Source: Myxococcales bacterium (GTDB lineage Bacteria; Myxococcota; UBA727; JABDBI01). Taken from it: a stretch of DNA of 64,000 nucleotides. The notes under the pieces were generated by a model. It was not told the origin of the DNA, made no database searches, and saw nothing but the letters and a program-made list of their open reading frames with translations. Below are positions 26,686 through 35,630 of this stretch, one piece after another. Location of the stretch: positions 1,116,001 through 1,180,000 of the forward strand of contig CP060221.1 of NCBI GenBank assembly GCA_023898405.1. The letters are read 5' to 3'. The number at the start of each line of letters is the position of its first letter. Position 1 is the first letter of the stretch. A program made the translations under genes and the position numbers.

Positions 26686-28944
26686 CTAGCTTACCAAAGT
26701 GGTTTTTCTCCTAAAATAACACAGCAGTGTTATAACTACAAAAAACCACAAAGTTGTATCTTTTGAATTAACACTTGAACAGGACGAAGCCTCAGACTCA
26801 TCATAACCGTCATCAAAAATCTCTGCGTCAATATTTTCACTATACTCATCTGCATCTGGATAACTTAAGCTTATATCAAGAAGTTTAGGTGCTTTTTCAG
26901 AGCGTTCAGCAGTAGGATCTACTGATACAGTGGATATTGGAGTTATTGGAGGCGCAAAAGCAGGCGGCACAGGTAATACAGGTGAAACTGGCACAGGGAA
27001 TGGAACCAAATTATCTTCTTCAACTATAATCGTCTCTACAGGCTCTTCATCGCATGTACCTTCAGTAACTCCACATCCACACAAGCCTTCCTCAGTTTTG
27101 TCTGGATCACTAGGACACTCATCAGCATCGATACAAAAACTATCACCATCAATATCGCCGCATACTGCCCCAAATGGTCCGTCAGCCTGTACCAAGCCAA
27201 AACCTGATTTATAATCATAGCCTGCATCAGCGATATCTAATGCTGTGGTTTCAAGAATCAATTCCATTTGGGAAGTGGAAAGTTGTGAAACTGAATTCTG
27301 GATAATCAAAGCTGCAAGCCCAGCAACATGAGGTGCTGCGGCAGATGTTCCAAAAAAGTTAGGAAAGAGATCTGGATCATTTACTGAATCGAAGCCAAAA
27401 AAAGTGTTATTTCCACCATCGGGGCCTGTAACATCAGGAGTTCTTCTCAAGATAGGTGCGCTATAAGCACTGTTATCGATGCTGTTAAAAAATATAGGTG
27501 TTCCCCCCAAAGAACTGCTACTGTTGACTACCGCTGGATCAACTCCAAAAGCAGGGGTGTTAAAAAAAGCAGTTGAAGCAACAGCTATAACTCGTTCTGC
27601 ATTAGCGTGACCAAATGAGGTTGAGCTATAGGTTGCATATTCATCTGGCCCAGGACCTATAGGGACTATGTACTTCATCAGGCTCGGTATCGGACCTGAG
27701 CGATGTACAATAAAAAGCTCAATCACCTGAGGAGCTATACCATTATTTACATATTGTACTGCTTCAATAGGAACCCCAGCAGTTACATTGTCGATCTGAG
27801 ATGCCGCAATAATTGTGGTGGTAGCCTGATCTCTTAAATAAATATCGAGATTGCTGGTAGGACCAGGACATGCCTCACCACATACCGTCTTGAAAGGCTG
27901 GTTCCACTGGAAAACAATCGTTATGACATTATCACCTGGTGTATTATCAATGGTAAAAGACTGATAAGTATCGCCTCCACCAAAATTATGCATAGTTCCG
28001 CCTACAACTGGAGCGCTTATCATCGAATCGACGAATGGGGCTTGATAGCTATGCTCGTTCAAATTTCCAGCAGCGCTAAAATAGTGAATACCTTGCTTAA
28101 CAACTTGAGTTGCAGCTTGAGCGGTAATTCCGTCTTGAAAAAAAGGCAAATCAAAATAGCTGATGTCATCTACAATTACTTGAGCATTAGCATTGGCCAG
28201 ATCTATGATTCCTTGCGCCAAATCAGCCTGTCCTTCCCCGCCAGAACGAAATAAAAGGCTAGCTCCGGGTGCAACATCATGAATTATCTGCATCATCGCT
28301 CTGCCTTCATCTGTTCCTAAACCAAGCGCTAAATCCTTTAGTATTTCTGGATCTGATGGAAGGTCTCCACTCAAAACATCAGCTTGAGCTGTTCCCAAAC
28401 TATTATAAGAATCGGAAAGAGTGCCCACGCGAACCAAAGCTCCATTCACTTGGAAAGTGCTACGTGCAGCATCAGTATTCATGACAGCATCACCTTGGGT
28501 ATCCACATCTCCTGCGCTGAGCTTCATCAGTGATACATGGACAAATTTAACGCCTGGATGGTTCATCAAGGCCTCAACCTTATCCATGGCTATATATCCG
28601 GAAACCATATTTTTGTAATGAGATGCGCGTTCAAGACCTAAAGATACGAGTGACTCAAAAACTTCTTTGCTGTTTCCAATGATAGATATATCTACCAAAA
28701 CTTTTCCATCCTGCATTTTGACAAACTTCATCTCTGGCATGGCAGTTGCTATGGAAGGGTTTGCTTCATGGGCAACTTGATTGAGATGATATTGTGCTAT
28801 CAATTGCTTGAGCAGGGTATCGGCCTTCGGATAAGAAAGCTTAGACATTTCATTTACTAAGGGGCTATACTGAACGCTAGCATCATCCGCCAAAGCATGT
28901 TGAGAGGTGAACAAAAACATACACAGGACAAGCAAGTTTTTCAT
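26686..28944 (-). CDS. Secreted S8 (subtilisin-like) peptidase with C-terminal sorting signal
   Basis: 752 residues from ATG 28944, chosen for AGGG 6 nt upstream and a clean signal peptide (MKNLLVLCMFLFTSQHALA). The S8 triad is Asp178 in GTLSDSYN, His222 in DEGRAMMQIIHDVAPGA, and Ser at about 533 in GTSAAAPHVAGLAAL. This DEGRAM-IHD pattern marks the divergent S8 subgroup rather than classic DTG/HGTH subtilases. A short Cys-rich Ca-binding-like segment (GDIDGDSFCIDADECP), a Pro-rich linker, an EKAP motif and an acidic stretch follow. The tail is SSCSSVN, a hydrophobic segment and RRK, matching both giant TSP3 proteins upstream. It may process surface proteins or prey/host protein; inference. 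Confidence 0.88.
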   Translation of the reverse strand: MKNLLVLCMFLFTSQHALADDASVQYSPLVNEMSKLSYPKADTLLKQLIAQYHLNQVAHEANPSIATAMPEMKFVKMQDGKVLVDISIIGNSKEVFESLVSLGLERASHYKNMVSGYIAMDKVEALMNHPGVKFVHVSLMKLSAGDVDTQGDAVMNTDAARSTFQVNGALVRVGTLSDSYNSLGTAQADVLSGDLPSDPEILKDLALGLGTDEGRAMMQIIHDVAPGASLLFRSGGEGQADLAQGIIDLANANAQVIVDDISYFDLPFFQDGITAQAATQVVKQGIHYFSAAGNLNEHSYQAPFVDSMISAPVVGGTMHNFGGGDTYQSFTIDNTPGDNVITIVFQWNQPFKTVCGEACPGPTSNLDIYLRDQATTTIIAASQIDNVTAGVPIEAVQYVNNGIAPQVIELFIVHRSGPIPSLMKYIVPIGPGPDEYATYSSTSFGHANAERVIAVASTAFFNTPAFGVDPAVVNSSSSLGGTPIFFNSIDNSAYSAPILRRTPDVTGPDGGNNTFFGFDSVNDPDLFPNFFGTSAAAPHVAGLAALIIQNSVSQLSTSQMELILETTALDIADAGYDYKSGFGLVQADGPFGAVCGDIDGDSFCIDADECPSDPDKTEEGLCGCGVTEGTCDEEPVETIIVEEDNLVPFPVPVSPVLPVPPAFAPPITPISTVSVDPTAERSEKAPKLLDISLSYPDADEYSENIDAEIFDDGYDESEASSCSSVNSKDTTLWFFVVITLLCYFRRKTTLVS

Positions 28945-29060
28945 GATAATCCCTAAAAAAAAGGAATGCGCCATACACGATAGCTTGCCTGCTAAAAATT
29001 AATGCAACACTAAATATATTTTTATTTTTGATTGAATTTATGGGTACTTAATTAGTTCTA

Positions 29061-31376
29061 CTACAAAGCGCGCAAATGACTCACCATTATAGTCCTTACT
29101 AAACCATCATTATCGAATTTGACATGACCTCTCATCATTTTTCCTACACCATTAATTGCTAAAATTTTTCCATGGCCATAGGTAGCATGATTTACACGGG
29201 CTCCAGCCTTTAGCGAAAGTGAGGATTGAAAGTACTCATCTTCATACTCGATCTGATAAGAACTATCGCCCTTATCAATTTCTTTGCGAGGCTTGGAAAA
29301 AAATTCTTTAGAGTTTGATGTCCAGGATTTTTCAGAAACTATTGCTCGCTCGAAATTTTCACCCTTCAAACGCTCAAGCAAATAATGGTCACTGCCTTCA
29401 AAACAACTTTTTGGAATCTCTTTTAAAAATCTTGATGGAGCGGAAATGCTGGTTTTCCCGTGGAGAAAACGCTCTTGACAATAGCTAATAAACAAACGTT
29501 TTTTAGCTCGGGTCATGCCCACATACAAAAGCCTGCGCTCCTCTTCCAAAGCCAAATTTCGTGCAGCCTCGTCGGTTCCATAAAGAGATCGACTATGAGG
29601 AAGAACTCCTTCTTCGAGACCGACCAAAAAGACTCCGTCAAACTCGAGGCCTTTGGCAGCATGTAAAGTCATCAGCGTAATGGTTCCAATATTTGCACTT
29701 TGATTTTCTGCCACAGATTCATCTTTAGAAATAAGCGCTACATTCTCCAAAAATGCCTGTGCATCTGAAGGCATACCCAAACTCTCAGCTTCTTCAACAA
29801 AAGAAACCGCAGCCTGCACAAGTTGCTCGATATTTTCTAGGCGAGATTCAGATTCATCATCGTTTTTTTGTTCGAGTTTAGCGGCAATACCAAAACGATC
29901 GATAACATAGATCAGCGCTTCATCAGCCCTTAAAATTTTTACTTCACCATCTGGCAATGTTTGCACCATCTCCCTGCGCATTTCTTGAAGAGAATTTACA
30001 AACTCAGAGATTTTTTTCCTCGCGCGAGATGAACCTAGGGCCTGCTCACACTGTCTTTCATCAAGCATCACATCGAAAAAACTCAGACCATGGTTACCCG
30101 CATAATATGACAGCGCATCTTGAGTCTTTTTTCCAATACCTAAGGGCAAGGAATCTAAGACACGCAAGAGATCCACATCACTATTATTGTAAATAACCGA
30201 TCGCAGGGCAGCCAAAATATCTTTAATCTCTTTTCTATCATAAAAGCGCATACCCCCGATCATTCGGTAAGGCAAACGTGCTTTGTGCAGAGCCTCTTCC
30301 AAAGCTCGAGATTGAGCATTAGTACGCATCAGCACAGCGATCTCAAACTTTGATCCATAGCGTTCAAAAAGTTGCATCGATTGCTCGATTACCGATGTCG
30401 CCTCTTGATTATCGCGATAATGCTTACTTAATCGCAAGAGTGGTCCATCGCCGCTGATGGAGCGCAAAGTTTTCCCTAAGCGCTCTTTGTTATGAGCAAT
30501 CAAAGCATTTGCTGCATCGAGGATTGGTTTGGTCGATCGATAATTATCTTCAAGTCTGTAGAGTTTCGCATTAGGAAAATCTGTCAAAAATTTCTGCATA
30601 AAATGAGCAGATGCACCACGCCAGCCATAGATGGATTGATCATCATCACCAACAATGGCAACACTGTCACAGTGCTTTGCCAGAGTGTGCACAATATTTG
30701 ACTGCAGAGCATTAGTATCTTGATACTCATCTACCAGCAGATGGCGCACTCTGCTGCTTACTTTTTTTAATCCTTCTTCGTGACTAATGAGTTCATAAAA
30801 TTTGTATAAGAGCGAAGAAAAATCCAATGCACCAATTTTTTTTAGGCGCTCACGATACAGCTGCAAAATTTGTTCTGCCCTTTCGCTTGTCGCAGTTTTT
30901 TCTCGTTCTATTTGATCTGAGTCGCGAAAACGCATAACTTTTTTCACTTCGGCATTTACTTCATCTTTTGTGAGCTCATAGCGTTCTTTAAGAATTTTCT
31001 TGATCAAGCGAGTTACATCGTCTTCGTCATAAATCAGAAAGTCATTCTGTACCCCAACAAAATCTCCATAATAGCGAAGAAAACGCGCAGCTATACCGTG
31101 AAAAGTTCCCAAAAGAATTTCGTTTCCCTGATAAGGCAACAAACGTTCCACCCGCTCGCGCATTTCCCGTGCAGCTTTATTGGTAAAAGTAAGGCCCATA
31201 ATTGAGCGTGGATCGACACCCACATCCTTTACCAAATGAGCAATACGATGGGTGATAACTCTGGTCTTTCCGCTCCCAGCACCTGCCAAAATACAAATAG
31301 GCGCATCTATCATGAGCGCCGCTTGTTGCTGTTCAATGCTTAGAGCCGAAGTATAAGCCATGTGCTTTATCACCAT
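29061..31376 (-). CDS. pcrA: UvrD/PcrA-type superfamily 1 DNA helicase
   Basis: 3'-5' DNA helicase for repair and replication-conflict clearance. Motifs in order: Q motif LSIEQQQAAL, Walker A AGAGSGKT, TFTNKAAREM, GTFHGIAARFLR, Walker B DEYQDTNALQ, GDDDQSIYGWRGA, LEDNYRS, TLHAAKGLEFDGVFLVGLEEG, and YVGMTRAKKRLF. The last ~50 residues (AGARVNHATYGHGKILAI...) form the PcrA/UvrD C-terminal Tudor-like domain. 771 residues, slightly long. ATG 31376 or ATG 31361 could be the start; neither has a strong ribosome binding site. uvrD is an equally valid name. Confidence 0.95.
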   Translation of the reverse strand: MVIKHMAYTSALSIEQQQAALMIDAPICILAGAGSGKTRVITHRIAHLVKDVGVDPRSIMGLTFTNKAAREMRERVERLLPYQGNEILLGTFHGIAARFLRYYGDFVGVQNDFLIYDEDDVTRLIKKILKERYELTKDEVNAEVKKVMRFRDSDQIEREKTATSERAEQILQLYRERLKKIGALDFSSLLYKFYELISHEEGLKKVSSRVRHLLVDEYQDTNALQSNIVHTLAKHCDSVAIVGDDDQSIYGWRGASAHFMQKFLTDFPNAKLYRLEDNYRSTKPILDAANALIAHNKERLGKTLRSISGDGPLLRLSKHYRDNQEATSVIEQSMQLFERYGSKFEIAVLMRTNAQSRALEEALHKARLPYRMIGGMRFYDRKEIKDILAALRSVIYNNSDVDLLRVLDSLPLGIGKKTQDALSYYAGNHGLSFFDVMLDERQCEQALGSSRARKKISEFVNSLQEMRREMVQTLPDGEVKILRADEALIYVIDRFGIAAKLEQKNDDESESRLENIEQLVQAAVSFVEEAESLGMPSDAQAFLENVALISKDESVAENQSANIGTITLMTLHAAKGLEFDGVFLVGLEEGVLPHSRSLYGTDEAARNLALEEERRLLYVGMTRAKKRLFISYCQERFLHGKTSISAPSRFLKEIPKSCFEGSDHYLLERLKGENFERAIVSEKSWTSNSKEFFSKPRKEIDKGDSSYQIEYEDEYFQSSLSLKAGARVNHATYGHGKILAINGVGKMMRGHVKFDNDGLVRTIMVSHLRAL

Positions 31377-31400
31377 ATCTATTATTTAGAGGATCACTAC

Positions 31401-31600
31401 CTAACATATGTTGGCACATTGGCCAATGCACTCATCTAGCGAGGCTCCATTTCGCTCTTTACGGCGCTTAGCAAATTTCCAAATTGATTCGCGCAGAGAT
31501 TTTGCTCTAGATTTTTTTTCAGCGCGATCGAGAATAGTTGATCTATTTGAGCGAGTGATAGAAGAAATCTAGGCCAAAAGAGCAAGCGAAGCGGTTCATA
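31401..31600 (-). pseudogene. Coding-like remnant without a start codon
   Basis: In the ~390 bp between pcrA and tRNA-Asp the minus strand stays open in two overlapping frames. One reads FLLSLAQIDQLFSIALKKN and onward; the other reads SRAKSLRESIWKFAKRRKER and ends at TAG 31401-31403. Neither has a credible start or ribosome binding site and neither is recognised. Most likely a decayed gene fragment at the edge of the accessory region. Confidence 0.25.
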
Positions 31601-31767
31601 AATTTATGCTAGGCACTGTGTATTATGCACCATCAGGAAAGATATTTTTCTTGGTCTTTGAACGTATCACTATAAAAAATCAAAAATTTTAAAAAATTCC
31701 TTATTTTTGCACTTGCGCCCTTTGTAAAAATCGTTTACTAACTATCGCTGTAACTGTTTATCTGCCT

Positions 31768-31844
<77 letters not shown>

Positions 31845-31955
31845 AATTTTTCCCACAAATTTTTTTTATTAACTACAGGCACATTAGCTGCGTTTTTTAG
31901 TTTTGATAACCTTTGAACTTTTTCCGGCATTACAAATCCATAAAGGATTCAATTT

Positions 31956-32288
31956 TCATTTTACCCTCACCTGAATTCCTAGAAATCCGTGCTTTAATAT
32001 TTGCTCTTTCGTGCTCCATTGCAAATAGATTCTTACTCCTTCATCGATTGTAGAAACGCCTGGCAAGGCGCGCTCCAGGGTCTCAGTTTCTAAGTATTTT
32101 TCAAGAGATTCATAGCGATTAACCCCAACAACCTGAGCCTGAAACATTTCACCGCCGCAAAAAAACTCAATGTTATCACCAGGTTTTATTTTTAAATAAG
32201 CAGAGCTCGCTTTACGCCCTTCAACCGGCTTTTTACCTTCACGTATCAGTGAAAACCATGGTTCTTGGCAATGTATTTTGTGGATCAT
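31956..32288 (-). CDS. ASCH-domain protein
   Basis: 110 residues, essentially one ASCH (PUA-like beta-barrel) domain, predicted to bind RNA or modified nucleosides. It shows the family start EPWFSLIREGKKPVEGRK, GDNIEFF in the barrel and a C-terminal FLGIQVRV strand. Small ASCH proteins are common in phages and bacteria, and some act as RNA-binding or amidohydrolase enzymes; the exact role here is unknown. The ribosome binding site is weak (GGGTGA). Confidence 0.8.
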   Translation of the reverse strand: MIHKIHCQEPWFSLIREGKKPVEGRKASSAYLKIKPGDNIEFFCGGEMFQAQVVGVNRYESLEKYLETETLERALPGVSTIDEGVRIYLQWSTKEQILKHGFLGIQVRVK

Positions 32289-32920
32289 AAATCAGTCACC
32301 CAAGTGAAATTTTTTTAGCATAAGCATTTAATGGAGTTTTCCCCTTATACAATTAATTTCCACAATTGAAGTGCTGCTCTACTTTTTTGCAGGGCCCTAT
32401 CACTGCCAAATATGGAAACAAGTCCCCACAACTGCACATCAATAAAGCTATTTATCCCAGTTTATATCTTTCCTGCTTTTTTAATCTCCTTCACCAAAAT
32501 TTTTTGCTATCTAAATGTTTTTTGGAAATAAATATTTCCCACCTTGTTATTGCTGGTGTGTTTTACCGATCTAAATCAAAAGGATTGCCCTTATTAAAAA
32601 TTAAACGAAGCTGGGTTTGAAATAAAAACAAGCGAAAGATCAATTTGTGCTCTTTGCTTTCTAAATGCTCTATTACTTCATGAGCAAAGTTTAGCGTTTT
32701 ATTAAGGGCTTCTCCTCACAAAACAACACTTGAATTAGGTAAAGTGGCTGGAGCTCATCAAAATTTAAAACTCATGCATAAAATCTTAGCCAAAAAAATT
32801 AAGCGATAACTGTTTAAATAGCACTTGGTATTTTAATATACTTTTTTTAATTTTTATTCATATTGTATTTTTTCATAAATATGAAAAACTCTTTCTTAAT
32901 AAATTTTAAGAGGATTTTTC
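32289..32920. other. AT-rich intergenic stretch with possible gene remnants
   Basis: About 630 bp without a supportable intact gene. On the minus strand a 50-codon open stretch (32566-32715) reads like protein (ALNKTLNFAHEVIEHLESKE...) but has no start. An 84-codon plus-strand frame (32366-32620) has no ribosome binding site and Cys/Leu/Ser-rich noise composition. The last ~100 bp are AT-rich and probably hold the promoter of the GATA-finger gene. Confidence 0.35.
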
Positions 32921-33229
32921 ATGAAACTTTATAAATTATTTTTTGTTTTTAGCTGTGCTTTTTTTCTAGCTCATTCTTTATCTGCTTTTTATGAAGAAAG
33001 ATTAGAGCATTATTCACGACAGTCCTATACTGATCCAAATCAGCCTAAACTATTTCTCCATTGTGGCAATGGTTTCACTCCACAGTGGCGAAGGGGGCCA
33101 GATGGCAAAAAATCTCTCTGCAATGCGTGCGGACTTCATTTCAGTAGAAATATCAAAAGTGAAAAAAAGATCCTACGTGCCGATACTACAGAAAGGATCA
33201 AGATAAATAATCTGATACACCGCCGTTAA
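32921..33229 (+). CDS. Secreted small protein with a eukaryotic-type GATA zinc finger
   Basis: 102 residues. A signal peptide (MKLYKLFFVFSCAFFLAHSLSA) precedes a short linker and a GATA-type zinc finger: residues 53-60 TPQWRRGP, 66-72 LCNACGL, then a basic tail (SRNIKSEKK). Ligands C48, C67 and C70 are present with the 18-residue loop of plant-type GATA fingers. The first Cys of the usual CxxC pair is Phe45; His47 is adjacent and might substitute. AGAGGA lies 8 nt before the ATG. GATA fingers are eukaryotic transcription-factor modules, so a bacterial exported copy suggests an effector or a recent acquisition. Function is inference. Confidence 0.8.
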   Translation: MKLYKLFFVFSCAFFLAHSLSAFYEERLEHYSRQSYTDPNQPKLFLHCGNGFTPQWRRGPDGKKSLCNACGLHFSRNIKSEKKILRADTTERIKINNLIHRR

Positions 33230-33393
33230 TCTGCTCAGACATCTCTTTACATCAAGGTAATTGGCTACCTAAACGTACTCGCCTTGGTGCTTCATTTATC
33301 ATCTTGAGCACAACAAAACTACTTGTTTCAAAAATTTAATTACGTATAAAACTTCACAGCAATTTAAAGCTCAAAATTTCAGGGAAGCTCTTA

Positions 33394-34455
33394 ATGCGTA
33401 AATATAATCTTTTAGTCCTATTTTGCATATTTTCAACTTACAATTTTGCTCTTGATTTCACAGATGATGAATCAACAACAATTGAAGAAATAATTGATAC
33501 ACCTCAGACAAAATCATCTCTAAATCTAGTGGGCGCACAAATGATTGTGAGTGAGGCCAAAGAATGGATCGAAGAGTTCTGCTTATTATCTCACCAGCAA
33601 AATCAACATGCCTTCATGAATATTATCGACGCACATTTTGCTATGGCTGTAAGAATTTTATACTCAATGAATCACCCTACCTTGTGCATAGATGAGATTG
33701 ACCTACGACCCACAGCAAAGTCGCTCAAGAAATTCGTTAAAATTCAACAAAAGCGCGTTTGTGGGCAAAGAAGCGAGCAGTGCTTTCTTGAAATTATTTT
33801 TCCGGATAACATACTCTTCACTCAACGCCATGAACTACTCTCTCTTTTAATTCCCTTGCTTGAGCCATTGGCAGAGAATCATCATATTATGTGGCTCTCC
33901 CTTTGCAGCAATCAACTGCATCAGCTCCCCAAAGAAATAGCTTGTCTTAATTTTCTTGAAACGTTGGCCCTTTCCGGCAATCAGTTGAGTGCCCTGCCTC
34001 AAGAAATTATCCAACTCAAAAATTTAAAAACGCTTCATCTGAGTCAAAATTATTTTGATCATGTTCCATCGTTTGTGTGGGAATTATCGAATTTAGAATT
34101 TTTGGCGATCAGCGAATGCAAACTAAATAAATTATCCCCTCAGATTATTAAGCTGAAAAAACTTAAAACACTTCTTATTCATGAAAATCAGCTTTATTCA
34201 TTGCCTAATGAACTTTGCTCCTTAGAAAATTTAAAAATGCTCTGCGCTCGCGACAATAAATTCCAAACCAATCCTCTGCCACAGCTTTCTTTCCAAATAG
34301 GCACAAACAATTTTGTCTACGGCGATTCACGTACCCCTGAATTTCAAAAAGAAGCACTTTTTTCAAAACGAATAAAAGCTTTTGTGAATAATGGCGATGG
34401 AACATTCTCTGAAACTTTTATTTCACTTCATGATTTACAGGGTGATTTCCAATAA
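33394..34455 (+). CDS. Secreted leucine-rich-repeat protein
   Basis: 353 residues with a signal peptide (MRKYNLLVLFCIFSTYNFA), a ~130-residue helical N-terminal region, then about six leucine-rich repeats. These run from roughly residue 165 to 310 with the LxxLxLxxNxLxxLPxEI pattern (for example LALSGNQLSALPQEI and LHLSQNYFDHVPSFV). Such LRRs form a curved protein-binding surface and are common in effectors of host-associated bacteria. GGGAAG lies about 8 nt before the ATG. Its 3' end overlaps the convergent lipoprotein gene by 38 nt. Target unknown. Confidence 0.82.
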   Translation: MRKYNLLVLFCIFSTYNFALDFTDDESTTIEEIIDTPQTKSSLNLVGAQMIVSEAKEWIEEFCLLSHQQNQHAFMNIIDAHFAMAVRILYSMNHPTLCIDEIDLRPTAKSLKKFVKIQQKRVCGQRSEQCFLEIIFPDNILFTQRHELLSLLIPLLEPLAENHHIMWLSLCSNQLHQLPKEIACLNFLETLALSGNQLSALPQEIIQLKNLKTLHLSQNYFDHVPSFVWELSNLEFLAISECKLNKLSPQIIKLKKLKTLLIHENQLYSLPNELCSLENLKMLCARDNKFQTNPLPQLSFQIGTNNFVYGDSRTPEFQKEALFSKRIKAFVNNGDGTFSETFISLHDLQGDFQ

Positions 34456-34834
34456 AACTATTGCGAGCCAGCTTTGATTCTGGTTCCAGATCAAATACAT
34501 AGTAAGGCCTGTAGTCCATCACCCACAAAAAAAACAACAGCCCCACCACTGTTGGTGCCAAAAGAATACCACCAACCAATGCCGGTGTATTGATTTCTCC
34601 TGAACGATTTATAATGGCTACTTTGTCTTTAAATCCTGGTTTTTTTACTTCCACTACCGTAAAAGAGCCGATAACTTTTTTATCTGAATAAAAAGCTGAC
34701 TCCTCACCCACATATCTTCCATCGACATAAATTTTAGCACCAGTTTCAGCCTTAAGTATGGTTGCGCTTGCGCATCCTCCACCAAGAACTAACATAAGCA
34801 AACAAAAGCCCACCATCAAAAAATTGCGCAACAT
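34418..34834 (-). CDS. Predicted lipoprotein with PEGA-like segment
   Basis: About 138 residues from ATG 34834 (MLRNFLM...), favoured because GGGGA lies 6 nt upstream; ATG 34852 would add six residues. The signal peptide ends in the lipobox LGGGC. Next is a PEGA-like stretch (GAKIYVDGRYVGEES...VVEVKKPGFKD), a small beta-domain seen in surface proteins. A further hydrophobic segment (PALVGGILLAPTVVGLLFFLWVM) suggests a membrane span, unusual in a lipoprotein. The gene is convergent with the LRR gene and overlaps its end. Function unknown. Confidence 0.7.
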   Translation of the reverse strand: MLRNFLMVGFCLLMLVLGGGCASATILKAETGAKIYVDGRYVGEESAFYSDKKVIGSFTVVEVKKPGFKDKVAIINRSGEINTPALVGGILLAPTVVGLLFFLWVMDYRPYYVFDLEPESKLARNSFIGNHPVNHEVK

Positions 34835-34972
34835 TCTTATCCCCGACTTCATCAATCAATAAAAGTATAATTCATTTAATCGTTCTCATTTTAAACTCAT
34901 AGGATCAGCTCTTAACAACTTTGAATAACAAGATACATCTAAGCATTCTCGCACTATTTTTTAGGAGAAATT

Positions 34973-35323
34973 ATGGCTTCAAATTTGAAAATTTTTCATA
35001 ATCCTCGCTGTTCAAAGAGTCGACAAGCTTTGGCGATTTTGCAGGAAAAAAAGCTTGAGCCACAAATTATCGAATATCTTAAAGTAGGTATCGATAAAAA
35101 AGAGATGGAACAGATTATTATCAACTCAAGTTTGGCCCCCGATACTTTCATTAGAAAAAAGGAAAAAGAATTCGAAGATTTTTGCACTACTGAAAAATTC
35201 ACAGCAAAGTCAGTTGCTCAAATTTTGCATGACTGCCCTAAATTATTAGAGCGCCCTTTGCTACTTATTGATAAAAAAGTTATCATCGCTCGGCCGCCAG
35301 AACTCATAAATACGATGCTTTAG
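34973..35323 (+). CDS. ArsC-family thioredoxin-fold reductase
   Basis: 116 residues of the glutaredoxin-dependent arsenate reductase family. The active-site HNPRCSKSR has Cys13, and the three arsenate-binding arginines of the R773 ArsC pattern are present at R61, R94 (LERP) and R107 (ARPPE). It is therefore probably a genuine ArsC/YfgD-type enzyme rather than Spx. AGGAG lies 6 nt before the ATG. No arsB, arsR or other resistance genes are adjacent, so a detoxification role is not shown. An inverted decayed copy follows at 35514-35630. Confidence 0.85.
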   Translation: MASNLKIFHNPRCSKSRQALAILQEKKLEPQIIEYLKVGIDKKEMEQIIINSSLAPDTFIRKKEKEFEDFCTTEKFTAKSVAQILHDCPKLLERPLLLIDKKVIIARPPELINTML

Positions 35324-35513
35324 AAGTTGATAATGTTAGGAGCAATGGCCCTACACTAAGTAAGTTCTAACATAGGATACAATTGCGCCATCGATTTAGA
35401 TTGAACTTAAAGGCTCTAAGATAAGTTTGGGATACGCCTCTTTAAGTCTCCGAAGAAAAATCAGCTTATAAACTTCCACTGTATATTCTTAAAATTTTTA
35501 AACTTCTTGGCTG

Positions 35514-35630
35514 CATAAAATTTTTCAGTGCTGGTGGCAGAGCGATGACAACTTTTTTATCAATAAGCAGCAGGTCCAATCGTACAAAATTTAAGCAACT
35601 GACTTTGCTGTGAATATTTTAAAAGAACTA
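35514..35630 (-). pseudogene. Decayed inverted copy of the ArsC-family gene
   Basis: The minus strand reads TTCACAGCAAAGTCAGTTGC, then CTTATTGATAAAAAAGTT and ATCGCTCTGCCACCAGC. This matches the 3' third of the intact gene at 34973-35323 closely (LLLIDKKVVIALPP against LLLIDKKVIIARPP), with an internal deletion of about 20 nt. No open frame survives to a start. The rest of the 500-bp gap (35324-35823) is AT-rich and shows no other gene. Confidence 0.75.

Noticed and set aside
32366..32620. 84-codon plus-strand frame before the GATA-finger gene
   Set aside because: No ribosome binding site, composition like noncoding AT-rich DNA, no recognisable feature.
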